Notes under the pieces: model-generated
What the model saw: only the letters and a program-made list of their open reading frames with translations
The model's database searches: none
What the model was told of the DNA's origin: nothing
Program-made: the position numbers and the translations under genes
Assembly: GCA_016521575.1 (NCBI GenBank)
Contig: JAEKDP010000004.1
Coordinates: forward strand, 186,001-250,000
Length of the DNA stretch: 64,000 nt
Direction of reading: 5' to 3'
Source of the DNA: Rhodobacteraceae bacterium F11138
GTDB taxonomy: Bacteria > Pseudomonadota > Alphaproteobacteria > Rhodobacterales > Rhodobacteraceae
Shown: piece by piece, positions 44,315 through 55,478 of the stretch
Position numbering within the stretch: position 1 is the stretch's first letter
Layout: each line of letters opens with the position of its first letter

Positions 44315-46681
44315 TCAGTCATCCAACGAGACGTTCACAGACCGGATATCCCCATTGAACTCGAAGGGACGCCTGTCGCAATAGACCGTCGAGACCGGAG
44401 AGCCGAGATCAATCCCGACATCGAAGGTCTCGCTGGCGGTAAAGGCCAGTGGAACCGTGCGTTCCACCGCCAAAGCCGCGTATTCTTCACCGTCAACATT
44501 GATGACGATCTCCGCCGGACCCTTCGGGCCATCCATTCTCGTGACAATCTCGATGGTACGCTCTCCTGCCGGGACCTTCTTTTCAGACAGAGCGCTGGAC
44601 CGTTCGATCATCAGGGTGTTGTATTCAAATCCGATGCGGCCCTCGTCCATGAACGCGGCAAGCCCACCGGAAAACCCGCCCAAAGCGTAGAGGACGCCGG
44701 TTGCATCTTCGGCAACGTCTGCTTTGATGACCACGGTATTGCTGGCCCGGCCCAACGCGGGCGCGGTGAACTCGGGCATGCGCCGCGTGCTCGCGCTGAA
44801 CTCCCATTCCGTATAGGGTGTCGCGATGCGATCTTCGGGATGCAGCTGCACCCAAAGGCTTCCACCGATGGGGAAAACCTTGTTCTCCCGGGCCTCTGAC
44901 ATGAACAGCTCAGACATGGCTTCGGTTCGGTCCGGGTGTTGGTCGGCCAGGTTTTCCGCCTGCGTGAAGTCAGAGCGTAGATCATACAGCTCCCATTCGT
45001 TTTGCGCAGGATCCCAGTTTTCCCCGTGCTTTCTGAGGTTGGCGTCCTGGGTCGGGCCGAGCGAGCTGGCAAGCCAGCCATCGTGATAGATGCCCATGTT
45101 CCCGTACATCTCGAAATACTGCGTCTGCTTTTGCGAAGGGGCATCGGCATTCTCAAAGCTGGCGTAGAAACTGTCGCCATCAAGGGGCATCTGCTTGTGC
45201 CCATCGACGACGTCAGGGGCCGTGATCCCGATCGCCTCGTAGATTGTCGGGACGATGTCGGTGACATGGGTGAACTGGGTCCGGGGCGATTTTTCGGGCG
45301 TGATCTTCGCCGGCCAGGAAACGGCCATGGGGTTCCGGGTGCCGCCAAGGTGGCTGGCGACCTGCTTCATATATTGAAACGGTGTGTTCCCGGCCCAGGC
45401 CCAGCCGGCGTGGTACATGTTGTCCGTCTTGGCCGATCCGATCACCTCGATGCCGCCAAGCTTCTCCAGAGCCGCCAGCTGATCTTCTATGGTCGTGTCG
45501 ATGCCGTTTTGAAACAGCAATTCTGAAATCGAGCCATTCTGCCCTGCCGTCGCCGCGCCATTGTCGCCGAAGAGATAAAACACAAGCGTATTATCGAGCA
45601 GACCCTGGCGTTCGATCTCGTCGATGACTTTTCCGGCTTGCACATCCGCGTGTTCGACGAAACCGGCGAAAACCTCCATCAGACGGGACTGAAACGGGCG
45701 CTGAGACTCCGGAATTGACTCCCAGGGCGGAATGAAGGCCGGGCGAGGTGTTTTCCTGGCGTCGCTCGGGATCCATCCCTGCTCTTTCTGACGCGCGAAT
45801 ACTTCATTGCTCAGTTGCTCCCAGCCCTGATCGAACCTCCCGGCATACTTATCCGCCCAGTCCTTGCCGACGTGATGCGGGCCATGCGCCGCCCCCGGCG
45901 CGAAATACAGAAAGAACGGCTTGTCGGGGCTGTATGACTGGTGTTGCTGCAACCACTCGATCGCCTTTTGCGCCATATCCTCTGACAGATGATAGGTCGG
46001 GTCATCATGCGGCGGCTCCACCTGGTTCCGGTTCTCGACCAGGCGCGGCTCCCATTGAGATGTCTCGCCTGCGAGAAAGCCGTAAAAGTAATCGAATCCG
46101 ATCACGGGGCCTGTCGGCCAGTTCGTGAACGGACCCATGGTGGTGGTTTCAACCGCAGGCGTATTGTGCCATTTGCCGAATGCGGACGTGTTGTACCCGT
46201 ATTCCTTGAGCACCTTGGGCAGCGTTGCGGCGGTACGCGGAATCGTGCCCACATAGCCGTCCCAATCCATCGCCATTTCCGTGATCACGCCATTGCCAAC
46301 GCGATGGTGGTTTCGTCCGGTCATCAGGGACGCGCGGGTGGGCGAACACAGCGCGGTCGTGTGAAACCGCGTGTAGCTGATTCCGTCCGCGACGATCCGG
46401 TCCAGGGTTGGCGTATCGACCGCACCCCCGAATGTGCCCGCCTGCCCAAAACCAACGTCATCGAGCATGATGATCACGACATTCGGCGCGTCTTCCGGGA
46501 CACGCGCCGGAACGTGTCGGCGGATCATCGTGGAGTCCTTGAGGGCCGGAGCAGCGACACTTGCGGATGGCGGCGGCGCAAACGGCAGGACCAAGCCATC
46601 GTCCGCATTCTGGGCAAAGCCCGGGGCGGCCTGCGCCGTCAACACCGATGCGACGAATACGAACTTCAATGATTTCCACAT
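44315..46681 (-). CDS. exported arylsulfatase
   Basis: This 788-residue protein has a signal peptide (MWKSLKFVFVASVLTAQAAP), the sulfatase metal site NVVIIMLDDVGFGQAG, and the formylglycine signature Cys112-SPTR in TTALCSPTRASLMTGRN, followed by FGKWHNTP. The last 150 residues are a beta-sandwich extension. It needs a formylglycine-generating enzyme, which is not in this window. It hydrolyses sulfate esters in the periplasm. I chose ATG 46681 because the signal begins there; an upstream frame exists but is unlikely. Confidence 0.92.
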   Translation of the reverse strand: MWKSLKFVFVASVLTAQAAPGFAQNADDGLVLPFAPPPSASVAAPALKDSTMIRRHVPARVPEDAPNVVIIMLDDVGFGQAGTFGGAVDTPTLDRIVADGISYTRFHTTALCSPTRASLMTGRNHHRVGNGVITEMAMDWDGYVGTIPRTAATLPKVLKEYGYNTSAFGKWHNTPAVETTTMGPFTNWPTGPVIGFDYFYGFLAGETSQWEPRLVENRNQVEPPHDDPTYHLSEDMAQKAIEWLQQHQSYSPDKPFFLYFAPGAAHGPHHVGKDWADKYAGRFDQGWEQLSNEVFARQKEQGWIPSDARKTPRPAFIPPWESIPESQRPFQSRLMEVFAGFVEHADVQAGKVIDEIERQGLLDNTLVFYLFGDNGAATAGQNGSISELLFQNGIDTTIEDQLAALEKLGGIEVIGSAKTDNMYHAGWAWAGNTPFQYMKQVASHLGGTRNPMAVSWPAKITPEKSPRTQFTHVTDIVPTIYEAIGITAPDVVDGHKQMPLDGDSFYASFENADAPSQKQTQYFEMYGNMGIYHDGWLASSLGPTQDANLRKHGENWDPAQNEWELYDLRSDFTQAENLADQHPDRTEAMSELFMSEARENKVFPIGGSLWVQLHPEDRIATPYTEWEFSASTRRMPEFTAPALGRASNTVVIKADVAEDATGVLYALGGFSGGLAAFMDEGRIGFEYNTLMIERSSALSEKKVPAGERTIEIVTRMDGPKGPAEIVINVDGEEYAALAVERTVPLAFTASETFDVGIDLGSPVSTVYCDRRPFEFNGDIRSVNVSLDD

Positions 46682-46959
46682 AATGCCTCTACTTTTTCTG
46701 GCTGGCCGCATGGGCGATGTTTCAACTGTGCCGTTCTTCATTCGGCTGCGCCCATGTCGTCTCGGACGATCCAGGCTGTGTGCGATGGCGGCATGCGCCG
46801 GTTTCAATTCGCAGCCGCGGCGTTGCGATCCCGCCCGGCCCGGCACGAGCGCGTCACAGCGCTCGTGCTTGGTGTTGTCTGCGGCTACCCGATCGTCGGC
46901 CGGTCGGGTGCGATCTCCACTGTAACCTCATGAATGGTTCCCGTAAATTCGAACGGGGT

Positions 46960-47530
46960 TTAAGCCCGTATCAGAAACGCCCGGCTGTGCCACAACTTGA
47001 TATGGGCGATCTGCAGCTTGATCCGCTCGCCGCCTATATTGGCCCAGTCCTCGCTCCAATCGAACTGGAACGCCTCGCCGGGCTGAACCACCAAGAGCAC
47101 AAAGGTGCCGCGCTTGGTCGTGGGCTCCGCACGGTGTCGATCCGCGTGCGACGCGCGGGCGAAAGCCGCCACGCGACGGTAGGACCCGTCATAACCAAGC
47201 TTCACCAGATCAGCGTGCATCTGCTTCACAGTTCGCCGTTCCTTGCACGTTTGCGCCAACAACCAGCAGACAACCGATCCGCATACGGATCCCGCTTGCC
47301 CGGCCGTGATGGCGTGTTGAACTTCGACTCAACAGCGCCCTCACGCAGGTACTTTCCGATGGTGTTCCGAGACAGCTCCATGCGCCGGGAAAGCGCGCGG
47401 ATTGGCATTTTGTCACGCAGTGCCCAGCGTCGGAGAATACTCAAAAATCCCATGTCGATCACTCCCAATCTCTCCGACCGAATCCGTCAGCGCAAAGTGT
47501 TCACATGGGTCAATTCTCAGTGAAAATGTG
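46960..47530 (-). pseudogene. IS21-family IstA transposase fragment
   Basis: The first part (MGVIDMGFLSILRRWALRDK, RRMELSRNTIGKYLREGAV) is the IstA N-terminal HTH. After a frame change near 47240 the reading continues with RRTVKQMHADLVKLGYDGSY, FVLLVVQPGEAFQFDWSEDW and IAHIKLWHSRAFLIRA, then stops at 46960 well before the catalytic Glu. Left-end sequence of the IS (GTTCACATGGGTCAATTCTC) lies at 47500-47520. No istB follows, so the fragment was cut on its distal side. Confidence 0.85.
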
Positions 47531-47626
47531 GGAGGCTACCGGGTCACTTCTCAGCAGAAATCAACCACTTTTGGCATGCTTTCGAACAATCCGATACTAA
47601 AGCGCATTGCTTGGGAATCCAACGCG

Positions 47627-48415
47627 TCAGGAAAGCGCATCAAGCGCCGAATGATGCAGTTCGACGCTCGCTGCGGCAATGACGCGACCCTCCGAGCCAA
47701 GCCCCAGCGCCTTGCCATCCCAGTCGGATATCACGCCGCCGGCCCCTTCGACTGCCGGAACGAGCGCCATGTAGTCATATGGATGCAGGTTCATCTCAAA
47801 CACGAGGTCCACCTGACCGGAAGCGAGCAGCCCGTAGGCGTAGCAGTCCCCACCGAAACGGCGCATTCCGACCTTGGCTGACAGCTTCTCGAACTTCGCG
47901 CGCCCCACGGAATCGAACGTGTCCGGCGTCGTTGAATAGAGCTTTGCTTCGGCCAGGTTGCACAGGCCACTTGTCCGGCACGGCTCGCCGTTGAGCGTCG
48001 AATTCCTGCCACGCACCCCGATCCATCGTTCGCCAGTTGGCGGTATCGAAATCACGCCGACCTCCGGTCTGCCGCCCCGAAGACAGGCAATCAGGGTCCC
48101 GAAGGTGGGCATACCGGTCATGAAACTCTTCGTCCCGTCAATTGGATCGAGCACCCACACATGCTCGGCACCGAGGCGCGTGTCCTCGTGCTCTTCTCCC
48201 AGGATGCCATGGGTTGGAAAACGGCCATTGATCTGCTCGCGCATGGCCGCCTCGATCGCGCGATCGGCCTGCGTGACCGGCGACAGATCGGCCTTGTGCT
48301 CCACGTCGAGCGGTTTGCGGAAATAGCTCATCGCCATCGCGTCCGTCACGTCGGCAAGGTCATCGGCAAACTGCGCCAGAACCTCCGTCTCGCATGGCGT
48401 CGTAGAGCTTTGCAT
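47627..48415 (-). CDS. inositol monophosphatase-family phosphatase (HisN-like)
   Basis: This 262-residue protein has the lithium-sensitive phosphatase motifs GILGEEHEDTR, VWVLDPIDGTKSFMTGMPTF and FGGDCYAYGLLASGQVDLVF plus a late PAVEGAGGVISDWDG. HisN (histidinol phosphatase) is the best match, but the family also acts on inositol and sugar phosphates. It is divergent from a transporter whose binding protein resembles hexose-phosphate carriers, so it may dephosphorylate an imported phosphate ester. Confidence 0.88.
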   Translation of the reverse strand: MQSSTTPCETEVLAQFADDLADVTDAMAMSYFRKPLDVEHKADLSPVTQADRAIEAAMREQINGRFPTHGILGEEHEDTRLGAEHVWVLDPIDGTKSFMTGMPTFGTLIACLRGGRPEVGVISIPPTGERWIGVRGRNSTLNGEPCRTSGLCNLAEAKLYSTTPDTFDSVGRAKFEKLSAKVGMRRFGGDCYAYGLLASGQVDLVFEMNLHPYDYMALVPAVEGAGGVISDWDGKALGLGSEGRVIAAASVELHHSALDALS

Positions 48416-48624
48416 AGTTTTTCCTCATTCGCGGGGACAAGCACGAGACCAACGGTCTCCTGCCAAAATAAATCGTAGACAAAACGCACAAAAATGCAAG
48501 ACTACACAAATATACCCACGCCTTGCACACAGGCGGGCAACGAGAACGAGCCGTCGAAAGGGCTCGCACCTATCCGGGGCTGGCACTGGCTCAGAAACGC
48601 GTGGACCAACAAGGAGAGAAGATA
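48416..48624. promoter_or_regulatory. divergent promoter region
   Basis: This 209-bp A+T-rich gap separates the minus-strand phosphatase from the plus-strand transporter. It includes AAAATAAATCGTAGACAAAA and CACAAAAATGCAAGACTACA, which may hold the DeoR operators, but no clear inverted repeat is visible. AAGGAGAGAA at 48610-48619 is the ribosome site of the binding protein. Confidence 0.45.
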
Positions 48625-49632
48625 ATGATCACCTGGACAAAACTTACGACGGCGTCACTGGTCGCCCTTGGCCTGGCCGCACCGGCCGTCGCGGACGAGA
48701 TCACTGTATACACCGCCCTCGAAGAAGAAGAGATCGCGGCCTATGTCGAAGCGGCACAGGCGGCGATGCCCGACACCGAGATCAACGTACTGCGGCTGTC
48801 CACCGGCAAGCTGGGCGCGCGCCTGCTGGCCGAGGCGGGCAATCCGCAGGCCGACGTGATATGGGGCTGGGCGGTCAGCGCAATGATGGACCCACAGATT
48901 CTTGAAATGCTCGAGCCGTATGCAGCCGCGGGCGTCGATGTGCTGCCCGACACCTTCCGGGGCGAGGACGGTAAGTGGTTCGCACCGATCGGCTATATGG
49001 GTGCATTCTGCGTCAACACGGCCCGGCTTGAGGAAAAGGGACTTCCGATGCCGTCGAGCTGGGAAAGCCTGGCAGATCCCAAGTTCGAAGGCGAGATCCT
49101 GATGCCGGACCCGAATTCTTCCGGCACCGGCTACCTGCACGTCAACGCCGTGCTACAGAGCATGGGCGAGGAAGCCGGGTGGGCGCAACTGGAAGCCATA
49201 GACCCCAACATGGCGCAATACACGTCGTCCGGCTCCAAACCCTGCAAGTCGGCGCGCGTCGGTGAGTACTCTGTTGGCATTTCACTGGCCTTCACCGCGA
49301 TGCAATCGATCGAAGAAGGGTACCCGCTCGCCATGGTCTTTCCAGAAGGCGGCGTCGGCTACGAACTCGAGGCCTCTGGCCTGATGGCCAGCTCCGACAA
49401 CAAGGAGGCGGCCAAGATCTTCCTCGACTGGACGATGTCGGACGAGGCTATCGACCTCTACCAGCAGTACAAGGCGTTGATCACCATACCGGGCGTCGAT
49501 GCATCTCAGGCGGCCGAGGATGCAGGACTGCCGGCAGATATCTCGACGATCCTCGCGGATGTCGACTTTATCAAGGCTGCCGAAAACCAGGATGCCGTCA
49601 AGCAGACCTGGAAGGAAAAGTTCGGCCGCTGA
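48625..49632 (+). CDS. ABC transporter substrate-binding protein (Fe3+/AfuA/phosphonate-like)
   Basis: This 335-residue protein has a Sec signal (MITWTKLTTASLVALGLAAP) and a FbpA/AfuA-like fold: EITVYTALEEEEIAAYVEAA, RLSTGKLGARLLAEAGNPQA, DVIWGWAVSAMMDPQILEML and LADPKFEGEILMPDPNSSGT. Members bind iron, 2-aminoethylphosphonate or sugar phosphates. The Tyr pair used for iron is not obvious at the end of the sequence. Its partners (phosphatase, DeoR regulator) favour an organophosphate. Confidence 0.82.
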   Translation: MITWTKLTTASLVALGLAAPAVADEITVYTALEEEEIAAYVEAAQAAMPDTEINVLRLSTGKLGARLLAEAGNPQADVIWGWAVSAMMDPQILEMLEPYAAAGVDVLPDTFRGEDGKWFAPIGYMGAFCVNTARLEEKGLPMPSSWESLADPKFEGEILMPDPNSSGTGYLHVNAVLQSMGEEAGWAQLEAIDPNMAQYTSSGSKPCKSARVGEYSVGISLAFTAMQSIEEGYPLAMVFPEGGVGYELEASGLMASSDNKEAAKIFLDWTMSDEAIDLYQQYKALITIPGVDASQAAEDAGLPADISTILADVDFIKAAENQDAVKQTWKEKFGR

Positions 49633-49716
49633 CCTTCAAACAGGCGGCTTCGGTCGCCGTTCAAAGCGCGGGCCTCGCCCGGGCCCGCGCCATTTGCGAA
49701 TGAAGACAAGATTACC

Positions 49717-50757
49717 ATGTACCTGACCGTCCGCGACGCCACGAAAACCTACGGCACCTTCACCGCGCTGGATCGCGTCTCGATCGAAATCGACCGCGGA
49801 GAGTTCGTCTGCCTGCTGGGACCTTCCGGCTGCGGCAAGACCACGCTGTTGCGGCTGATCGCGGGGCTGTCGGATTTGGATGGCGGCGAAATCCTTTTGG
49901 AGGACACCGCGTTGTCCGACCTGCCAGCACGCAAGCGCGGCTTCGGCATAGTTTTCCAGTCCTACTCTCTATTCCCGAACATGACCGTGGCAGACAATAT
50001 CGGCTACGGACTGAGAATTCGTGGCACGCAACGATCCGAAATCTCTGCGCGGGTGACGGAGTTGCTCGAATTGGTGAAGCTGCCGCAGGTGGCAGACAAT
50101 TTCCCGAACCAGCTGTCGGGTGGCCAGCAGCAGCGGATCGCGCTCGCCCGTGCGATCGCCGTCGATCCAAGGGTGTTGCTGCTGGATGAGCCTCTTTCGG
50201 CGCTCGACGCAAAGGTACGGGCAGAGTTGCGAGACGAAATTCGCCACGTTCAGCGCTCTCTCGGCATCCCCACCCTTATGGTCACCCACGACCAGGAAGA
50301 GGCGCTGGCGCTGGCCGACAAGATCATCTGCATGAACCACGGCGTCGTGGTGCAGGCCGGCACGCCGGAAGACCTGTACCACCGGCCCCGGACACGGTTC
50401 GTCGCCGAGTTCATGGGCATCAGCAACTTGCTCTCGACCGAGGCTGTAGCGCAGATCTTTCCCGATCTGCTTGCGACACGGCCGGCCGGGGCCGACGGCG
50501 CGCATGTCGTGTGCATCCGGCCCGAGCAAATCGGCGTCACCCCAGCCCCGGATGGAAACGCCACCGTGCGTGGCATCAGTTTCCTCGGCAACCTGCGACG
50601 TCTCGAGGTGGAAAGCCCCGGAGGGCCGCTTGTGGTCGAAACCCATGGCGCAGACACCTGCCGCGAAGGCGACCGCGTGAACCTTCATGTCGCGTCGGAA
50701 GCCTGTACCTGGGTCGCCGACGACGTTGCCCAAGCCCCGGCTGAGTCGCAGTCATGA
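49717..50757 (+). CDS. ABC transporter ATP-binding protein (FbpC/PotA-like)
   Basis: This 346-residue ATPase has Walker A LLGPSGCGKTTLLRLIAGLS, signature QLSGGQQQRIALARAI, Walker B VLLLDEPLSALDAKV, the H-loop VTHDQEEALALADK, and a C-terminal TOBE domain (VCIRPEQIGVTPAPDGNATV). Its stop overlaps the permease start by 4 bases. Confidence 0.92.
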   Translation: MYLTVRDATKTYGTFTALDRVSIEIDRGEFVCLLGPSGCGKTTLLRLIAGLSDLDGGEILLEDTALSDLPARKRGFGIVFQSYSLFPNMTVADNIGYGLRIRGTQRSEISARVTELLELVKLPQVADNFPNQLSGGQQQRIALARAIAVDPRVLLLDEPLSALDAKVRAELRDEIRHVQRSLGIPTLMVTHDQEEALALADKIICMNHGVVVQAGTPEDLYHRPRTRFVAEFMGISNLLSTEAVAQIFPDLLATRPAGADGAHVVCIRPEQIGVTPAPDGNATVRGISFLGNLRRLEVESPGGPLVVETHGADTCREGDRVNLHVASEACTWVADDVAQAPAESQS

Positions 50758-52436
50758 GCGCCGCAGGAACGGCGATGCGCCCGGCCCGCAGCCGAATGGA
50801 CGGGGACCGGTTTCTGACCTGGGTTTGTGTGGGCCTGCCGCTGCTCGGTCTTGTCCTGTTCTTCCTCTACCCGATGGTCATCGTCTTCCTGCGCTCGTTG
50901 ACGGTCGAAGACGGCTATGGCCTCGCGAACTACACGCAGGTCCTGGGTTCCGCGGGGTTTTGGCGCGCGACATGGCATTCCCTGCTCATGGGCGGGACCA
51001 CCACGGCGCTCAGCGTGTTCCTTGGATTCATCATCGCGCACGGTCTTCATCGCTGCGCCTTTCCGGGAAAATGGCTCGTCCGCGGCATCATCATCCTGCC
51101 GCTGCTCGCTCCCTCGCTGGTGCAAGCACTCGGCCTGATTTTCCTGCTGGGGCGCAACGGCGTCGTCAGTCGCGCGCTCGGCACCGAAATCGAGATCTAC
51201 GGCTTTTGGGGCCTGCTGATCGCGAATACGCTCTACGCTCTTCCGCAAGCGGTGATGATCATCGGTGCCGCGCTGGTTCTGCTGGATGCAAGAACCTACG
51301 AAGCAGCGGAAGTCATGGGCGCCTCGCCTTCCCGCCAGTTTCGCGACCTGACGCTGCCGGCGGCGCGCTTCGGCATACTGAACGCCGCCTTCGTGTGCTT
51401 CACCATCACGATCACCGACTTCGGCAACGCCGCGGTGATCGGTGGCGACTATTCCGTTCTGGCGACCGAGATCTATTCGCAGGTGGTCGGCCAGCGAAAC
51501 TTCAACATGGGCGCGGTCGTCGGCATCATGCTGCTTTTGCCCACCGTGATTTCCTACGCGATCGAGCGTCAGGCGATGAAACGGCAGCGGACTGGGCAGG
51601 CAACCGGGCAGGTTCGCTACCGGCCCAGCTTCAGGCCGTTGCGCGACACCGTCATGGCGGGACTTTCGCTGCTGATCTGCGCGGGCATCGTCGCGGTCAT
51701 CGGCATCGTGGTCTACGCCAGCTTTGTCACGCTGTGGCCCTACAACATGGCGCTCTCGCCCAAGCACTACGACATCACGCTGGCAGGGGGCTATTCGTCG
51801 CTCTGGATGACGATCGTGATCTCGGTGATGGCGGCAACGGGCGGGACGCTCGCCGTCTTCCTTCTCGGCCTCGGATTGCGCCGCTTGCCACGCACTGCGG
51901 CCCAGCCGATCCAGATTCTGGCCGCCATGCCTGCGGCGGTGCCGGGAATGGTGCTTGGGCTGGCTTACATCCTGACGTTCAATTCGACGGCGACGCCGCT
52001 CTACCTGCTCTATGGAACCGCGGCACTCATCGCGATCATCAACTTTTATCATTACCATACCCAGGGTTTCCTGACCCTGATGACCGGCTTCCGCCAATTG
52101 CCACCCGCGCTCGAGGAAGCAGCGGGCAGTCTCGGAGCCGGGCTCGGCCGTACAGCCATCGACATCGTGGCACCCTTCATCGCGCCCATGCTGGTTTCCG
52201 TGTTCTTTTTCCTGTTCATGCGCTCCATGGTAACGCTGTCTGCCGTGGTGTTCCTGACAACCCCAGACCTGAGCGTCGCAGCCGTCACGATCATGCGGCT
52301 TGACGATGCCGGGTTGACCTCGCAGGCGGCAGCCTTTTCCACCTGCGTAATGGCGATCGTGTGCCTGGCCCTGCTGAGCATGAAGGCCACGCTCGCGCTG
52401 ATGTCGCGGCGGCACCACATGAAGGAAGCCGCCTGA
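50754..52436 (+). CDS. ABC transporter permease, two fused domains (FbpB/AfuB-like)
   Basis: This 560-residue protein joins two permease domains of about six transmembrane segments each: LPLLGLVLFFLYPMVIVFLR opens the first and SLLICAGIVAVIGIVVYASF the second. Each has its own EAA coupling loop (YEAAEVMGASPSRQFRDLTL and LEEAAGSLGAGLGRTAIDIV). Such fused permeases are usual for iron and AfuB transporters. Long open frames in other phases over this gene are composition artefacts. Confidence 0.9.
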   Translation: MSAAGTAMRPARSRMDGDRFLTWVCVGLPLLGLVLFFLYPMVIVFLRSLTVEDGYGLANYTQVLGSAGFWRATWHSLLMGGTTTALSVFLGFIIAHGLHRCAFPGKWLVRGIIILPLLAPSLVQALGLIFLLGRNGVVSRALGTEIEIYGFWGLLIANTLYALPQAVMIIGAALVLLDARTYEAAEVMGASPSRQFRDLTLPAARFGILNAAFVCFTITITDFGNAAVIGGDYSVLATEIYSQVVGQRNFNMGAVVGIMLLLPTVISYAIERQAMKRQRTGQATGQVRYRPSFRPLRDTVMAGLSLLICAGIVAVIGIVVYASFVTLWPYNMALSPKHYDITLAGGYSSLWMTIVISVMAATGGTLAVFLLGLGLRRLPRTAAQPIQILAAMPAAVPGMVLGLAYILTFNSTATPLYLLYGTAALIAIINFYHYHTQGFLTLMTGFRQLPPALEEAAGSLGAGLGRTAIDIVAPFIAPMLVSVFFFLFMRSMVTLSAVVFLTTPDLSVAAVTIMRLDDAGLTSQAAAFSTCVMAIVCLALLSMKATLALMSRRHHMKEAA

Positions 52437-53212
52437 TGTGGGCGAAGGAGCGGCATCAGCGCATCTTGTCCATGCTGGCCGCGAACCGACAGGTGAGCGC
52501 CAACGATCTCGCCGAGATACTCAACGTGTCGCGAGAGACCGTTCGGCGTGACCTCGTGGATCTGGAAGGAACCGGCCAGGTCAACCGGGTCCATGGTGGT
52601 GCGGTGCTGCCCGAGCCGCGCTCGGAACAGCCCTTCCGTCAACGCATGACGGCTCAGCTGCGCGCGAAATCCGAGATCGCGCGAAGAGCCGCCGCGCTCG
52701 TCCAGCCGGGACAGACCATCCTCGTCGACGCCGGCACGACCACAGGCATATTTGCCCGCGAACTGGCCAAGCTCTCGGGGATTTCAGTAATCACCAATTC
52801 GCTGGACGTGGCGACCACCTTGCAAGGTGCAGACCGCAAGGTACTGCTTTTGGGCGGTCGGATGGCGGCCGATGTCCCGGCGACGGTGGGCGAACTCACC
52901 CTATCCGAGATACGGCGATTCCACGCCGACGTGTGTTTCTCTGCGCCGGTCGCAGTCCACCCTGCCAAGGGCGCGTTCTTCTACGACCTGCAGGAAGCCG
53001 AGATCGCGAGCGCCATGTCGGCGCAGGCGCAGCGCTTGATACTCTTGACCGACCACAGCAAGCTGGGGGAAACCAGCCGCGTTCGATCCTGGGAAGCAAG
53101 AGAGATCGATGTGTTGGTCACCAACAAGGCGGCAACGCCGGAGCAGCTCGAGACTTTCCGCCGTGCCGGCGCGCAAATCGCGACCCCCGAGGATCACAGG
53201 CGCTCGGCGTAA
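52436..53212 (+). CDS. DeoR-family transcription regulator
   Basis: This 258-residue protein has the DeoR winged helix (HQRILSMLAANRQVSANDLA, SRETVRRDLVDLEGTGQVNR, HGGAV) and the sugar-phosphate isomerase-like domain with ILVDAGTTTGIFARELAKLS and TNSLDVATTLQG. DeoR members sense phosphorylated sugars, which supports a sugar-phosphate substrate for the transporter. It overlaps the permease stop by 1 base (TGATG). Confidence 0.9.
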   Translation: MWAKERHQRILSMLAANRQVSANDLAEILNVSRETVRRDLVDLEGTGQVNRVHGGAVLPEPRSEQPFRQRMTAQLRAKSEIARRAAALVQPGQTILVDAGTTTGIFARELAKLSGISVITNSLDVATTLQGADRKVLLLGGRMAADVPATVGELTLSEIRRFHADVCFSAPVAVHPAKGAFFYDLQEAEIASAMSAQAQRLILLTDHSKLGETSRVRSWEAREIDVLVTNKAATPEQLETFRRAGAQIATPEDHRRSA

Positions 53213-53485
53213 GGGCAGATGCCTCGACTGGTCGCACAAGCTCATCCCTCTGCCTGTCAGACATCGGCCAAACCGGGCCCCCTGCGGGAAGACGGTATGG
53301 CACTGGTACGCAACGCACGGTGAGCCTGATTGCAGGATCAATATTCAAACCAAAGCACCTCGGGAACCGTGTACCAACGAACATGAAGCACCGAGTCATT
53401 CAGCTGGTGCCGCAAGAGGCATTTGTCGTCGGGACTGCGAAGCGCGGCAGGCACAACAGATTGACACACTGTTGCGCCGTTGGCT

Positions 53486-54871
<1,386 letters not shown>

Positions 54872-54894
54872 CTAGTGTCAGGACCGGTGCTTTT

Positions 54895-55200
54895 GCACAA
54901 CCAGTAAATCACGAGTGCGGCCGAGGCGATGGCTGACAGAAACACGGTGGGGGATCGATCATGTCGTGTTGCAACCCCTGTTCAATCTTTCAACCGGCCG
55001 AACATGATTTCGATCCGATTGCGTCTCTTGTGTCGGTGTTTGTCGTGTTTGACGGGCGGCTTGCGTTGCTTGCGTCCGGGGACACAGGACTATATCCATG
55101 TGTTTTTCAACACTTTTTGAACAGAGCGGCGCCACAACCACGGTCGCCGGGCAGTCATTCGACCTTGGGAAGGTTGTTGCACAAGGCCCGCGTGCCGCTG
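54895..55200 (-). pseudogene. IS5-family transposase C-terminal fragment
   Basis: Read on the minus strand: ALCNNLPKVE, a stop, LPGDRGCGAALFKK, then a shift to CVPGRKQRKPPVKHDKHRHK, RRNRIEIMFGRLKD, a TGA for the usual Trp, TGVATRHDRSPTVFLSAIAS and LVIYWL. This is the YREK-type end of IS5 transposases with at least three lesions. It lies between gdhA and a truncated membrane-type frame, so it probably inserted there and then decayed. Confidence 0.85.
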
Positions 55201-55380
55201 TGATCGCGGAAGGGATATAGAAACAACAAATTTCACAATGGCTTCGAATGGCCAGCCGACAAAGTCGAAAAGTTCCACAACAGGATAAAGAACAAGCATT
55301 GGCCAGAAGCTTGGTTCCATCACTCGTCCAAAAATAATGTCCCTTGGGTCTATTAAATGAGCGAGGATTTCATTCAACAC
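55200..55380 (-). pseudogene. truncated small hydrophobic protein
   Basis: The minus-strand frame begins MLNEILAHLIDPRDIIFGRV and has one hydrophobic stretch (EPSFWPMLVLYPVVELFDFV), then WPFEAIVKFVV, after which it runs into the IS5 fragment in a wrong frame. It looks like the first 60 residues of a small membrane-associated protein cut by the IS. No family could be recognised. Confidence 0.4.
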
Positions 55381-55439
55381 TGCCTGAAGTTGATTGACGA
55401 GGTTCTTGATGGCGTCGGAGTGTATTTAGAGACTGGTCG

Positions 55440-55467
55440 TGAACCGCCCCAGCTTTGCCGGAGGCTG
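55440..55467. repeat. IS3-family terminal inverted repeat
   Basis: TGAACCGCCCCAGCTTTGCC followed by GGAGGCTG lies 12 bp beyond the end of the IS3 transposase frame and matches the kind of end seen at 15041. The opposite end of this IS is missing. Confidence 0.6.
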
Positions 55468-55478
55468 ATTATTCCGTT

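Noticed and set aside
50685-52418. 577-codon minus-strand frame and a 538-codon plus-strand frame over the fused permease gene
   Set aside because: Both are extremely Arg/His/Asp-biased shadows of the permease, which has transmembrane segments and coupling loops.
53213-53485. open plus-strand frames between the DeoR gene and gdhA
   Set aside because: They are Arg/Ser-rich, without start sites or motifs, and no RNA structure stands out; treated as intergenic.
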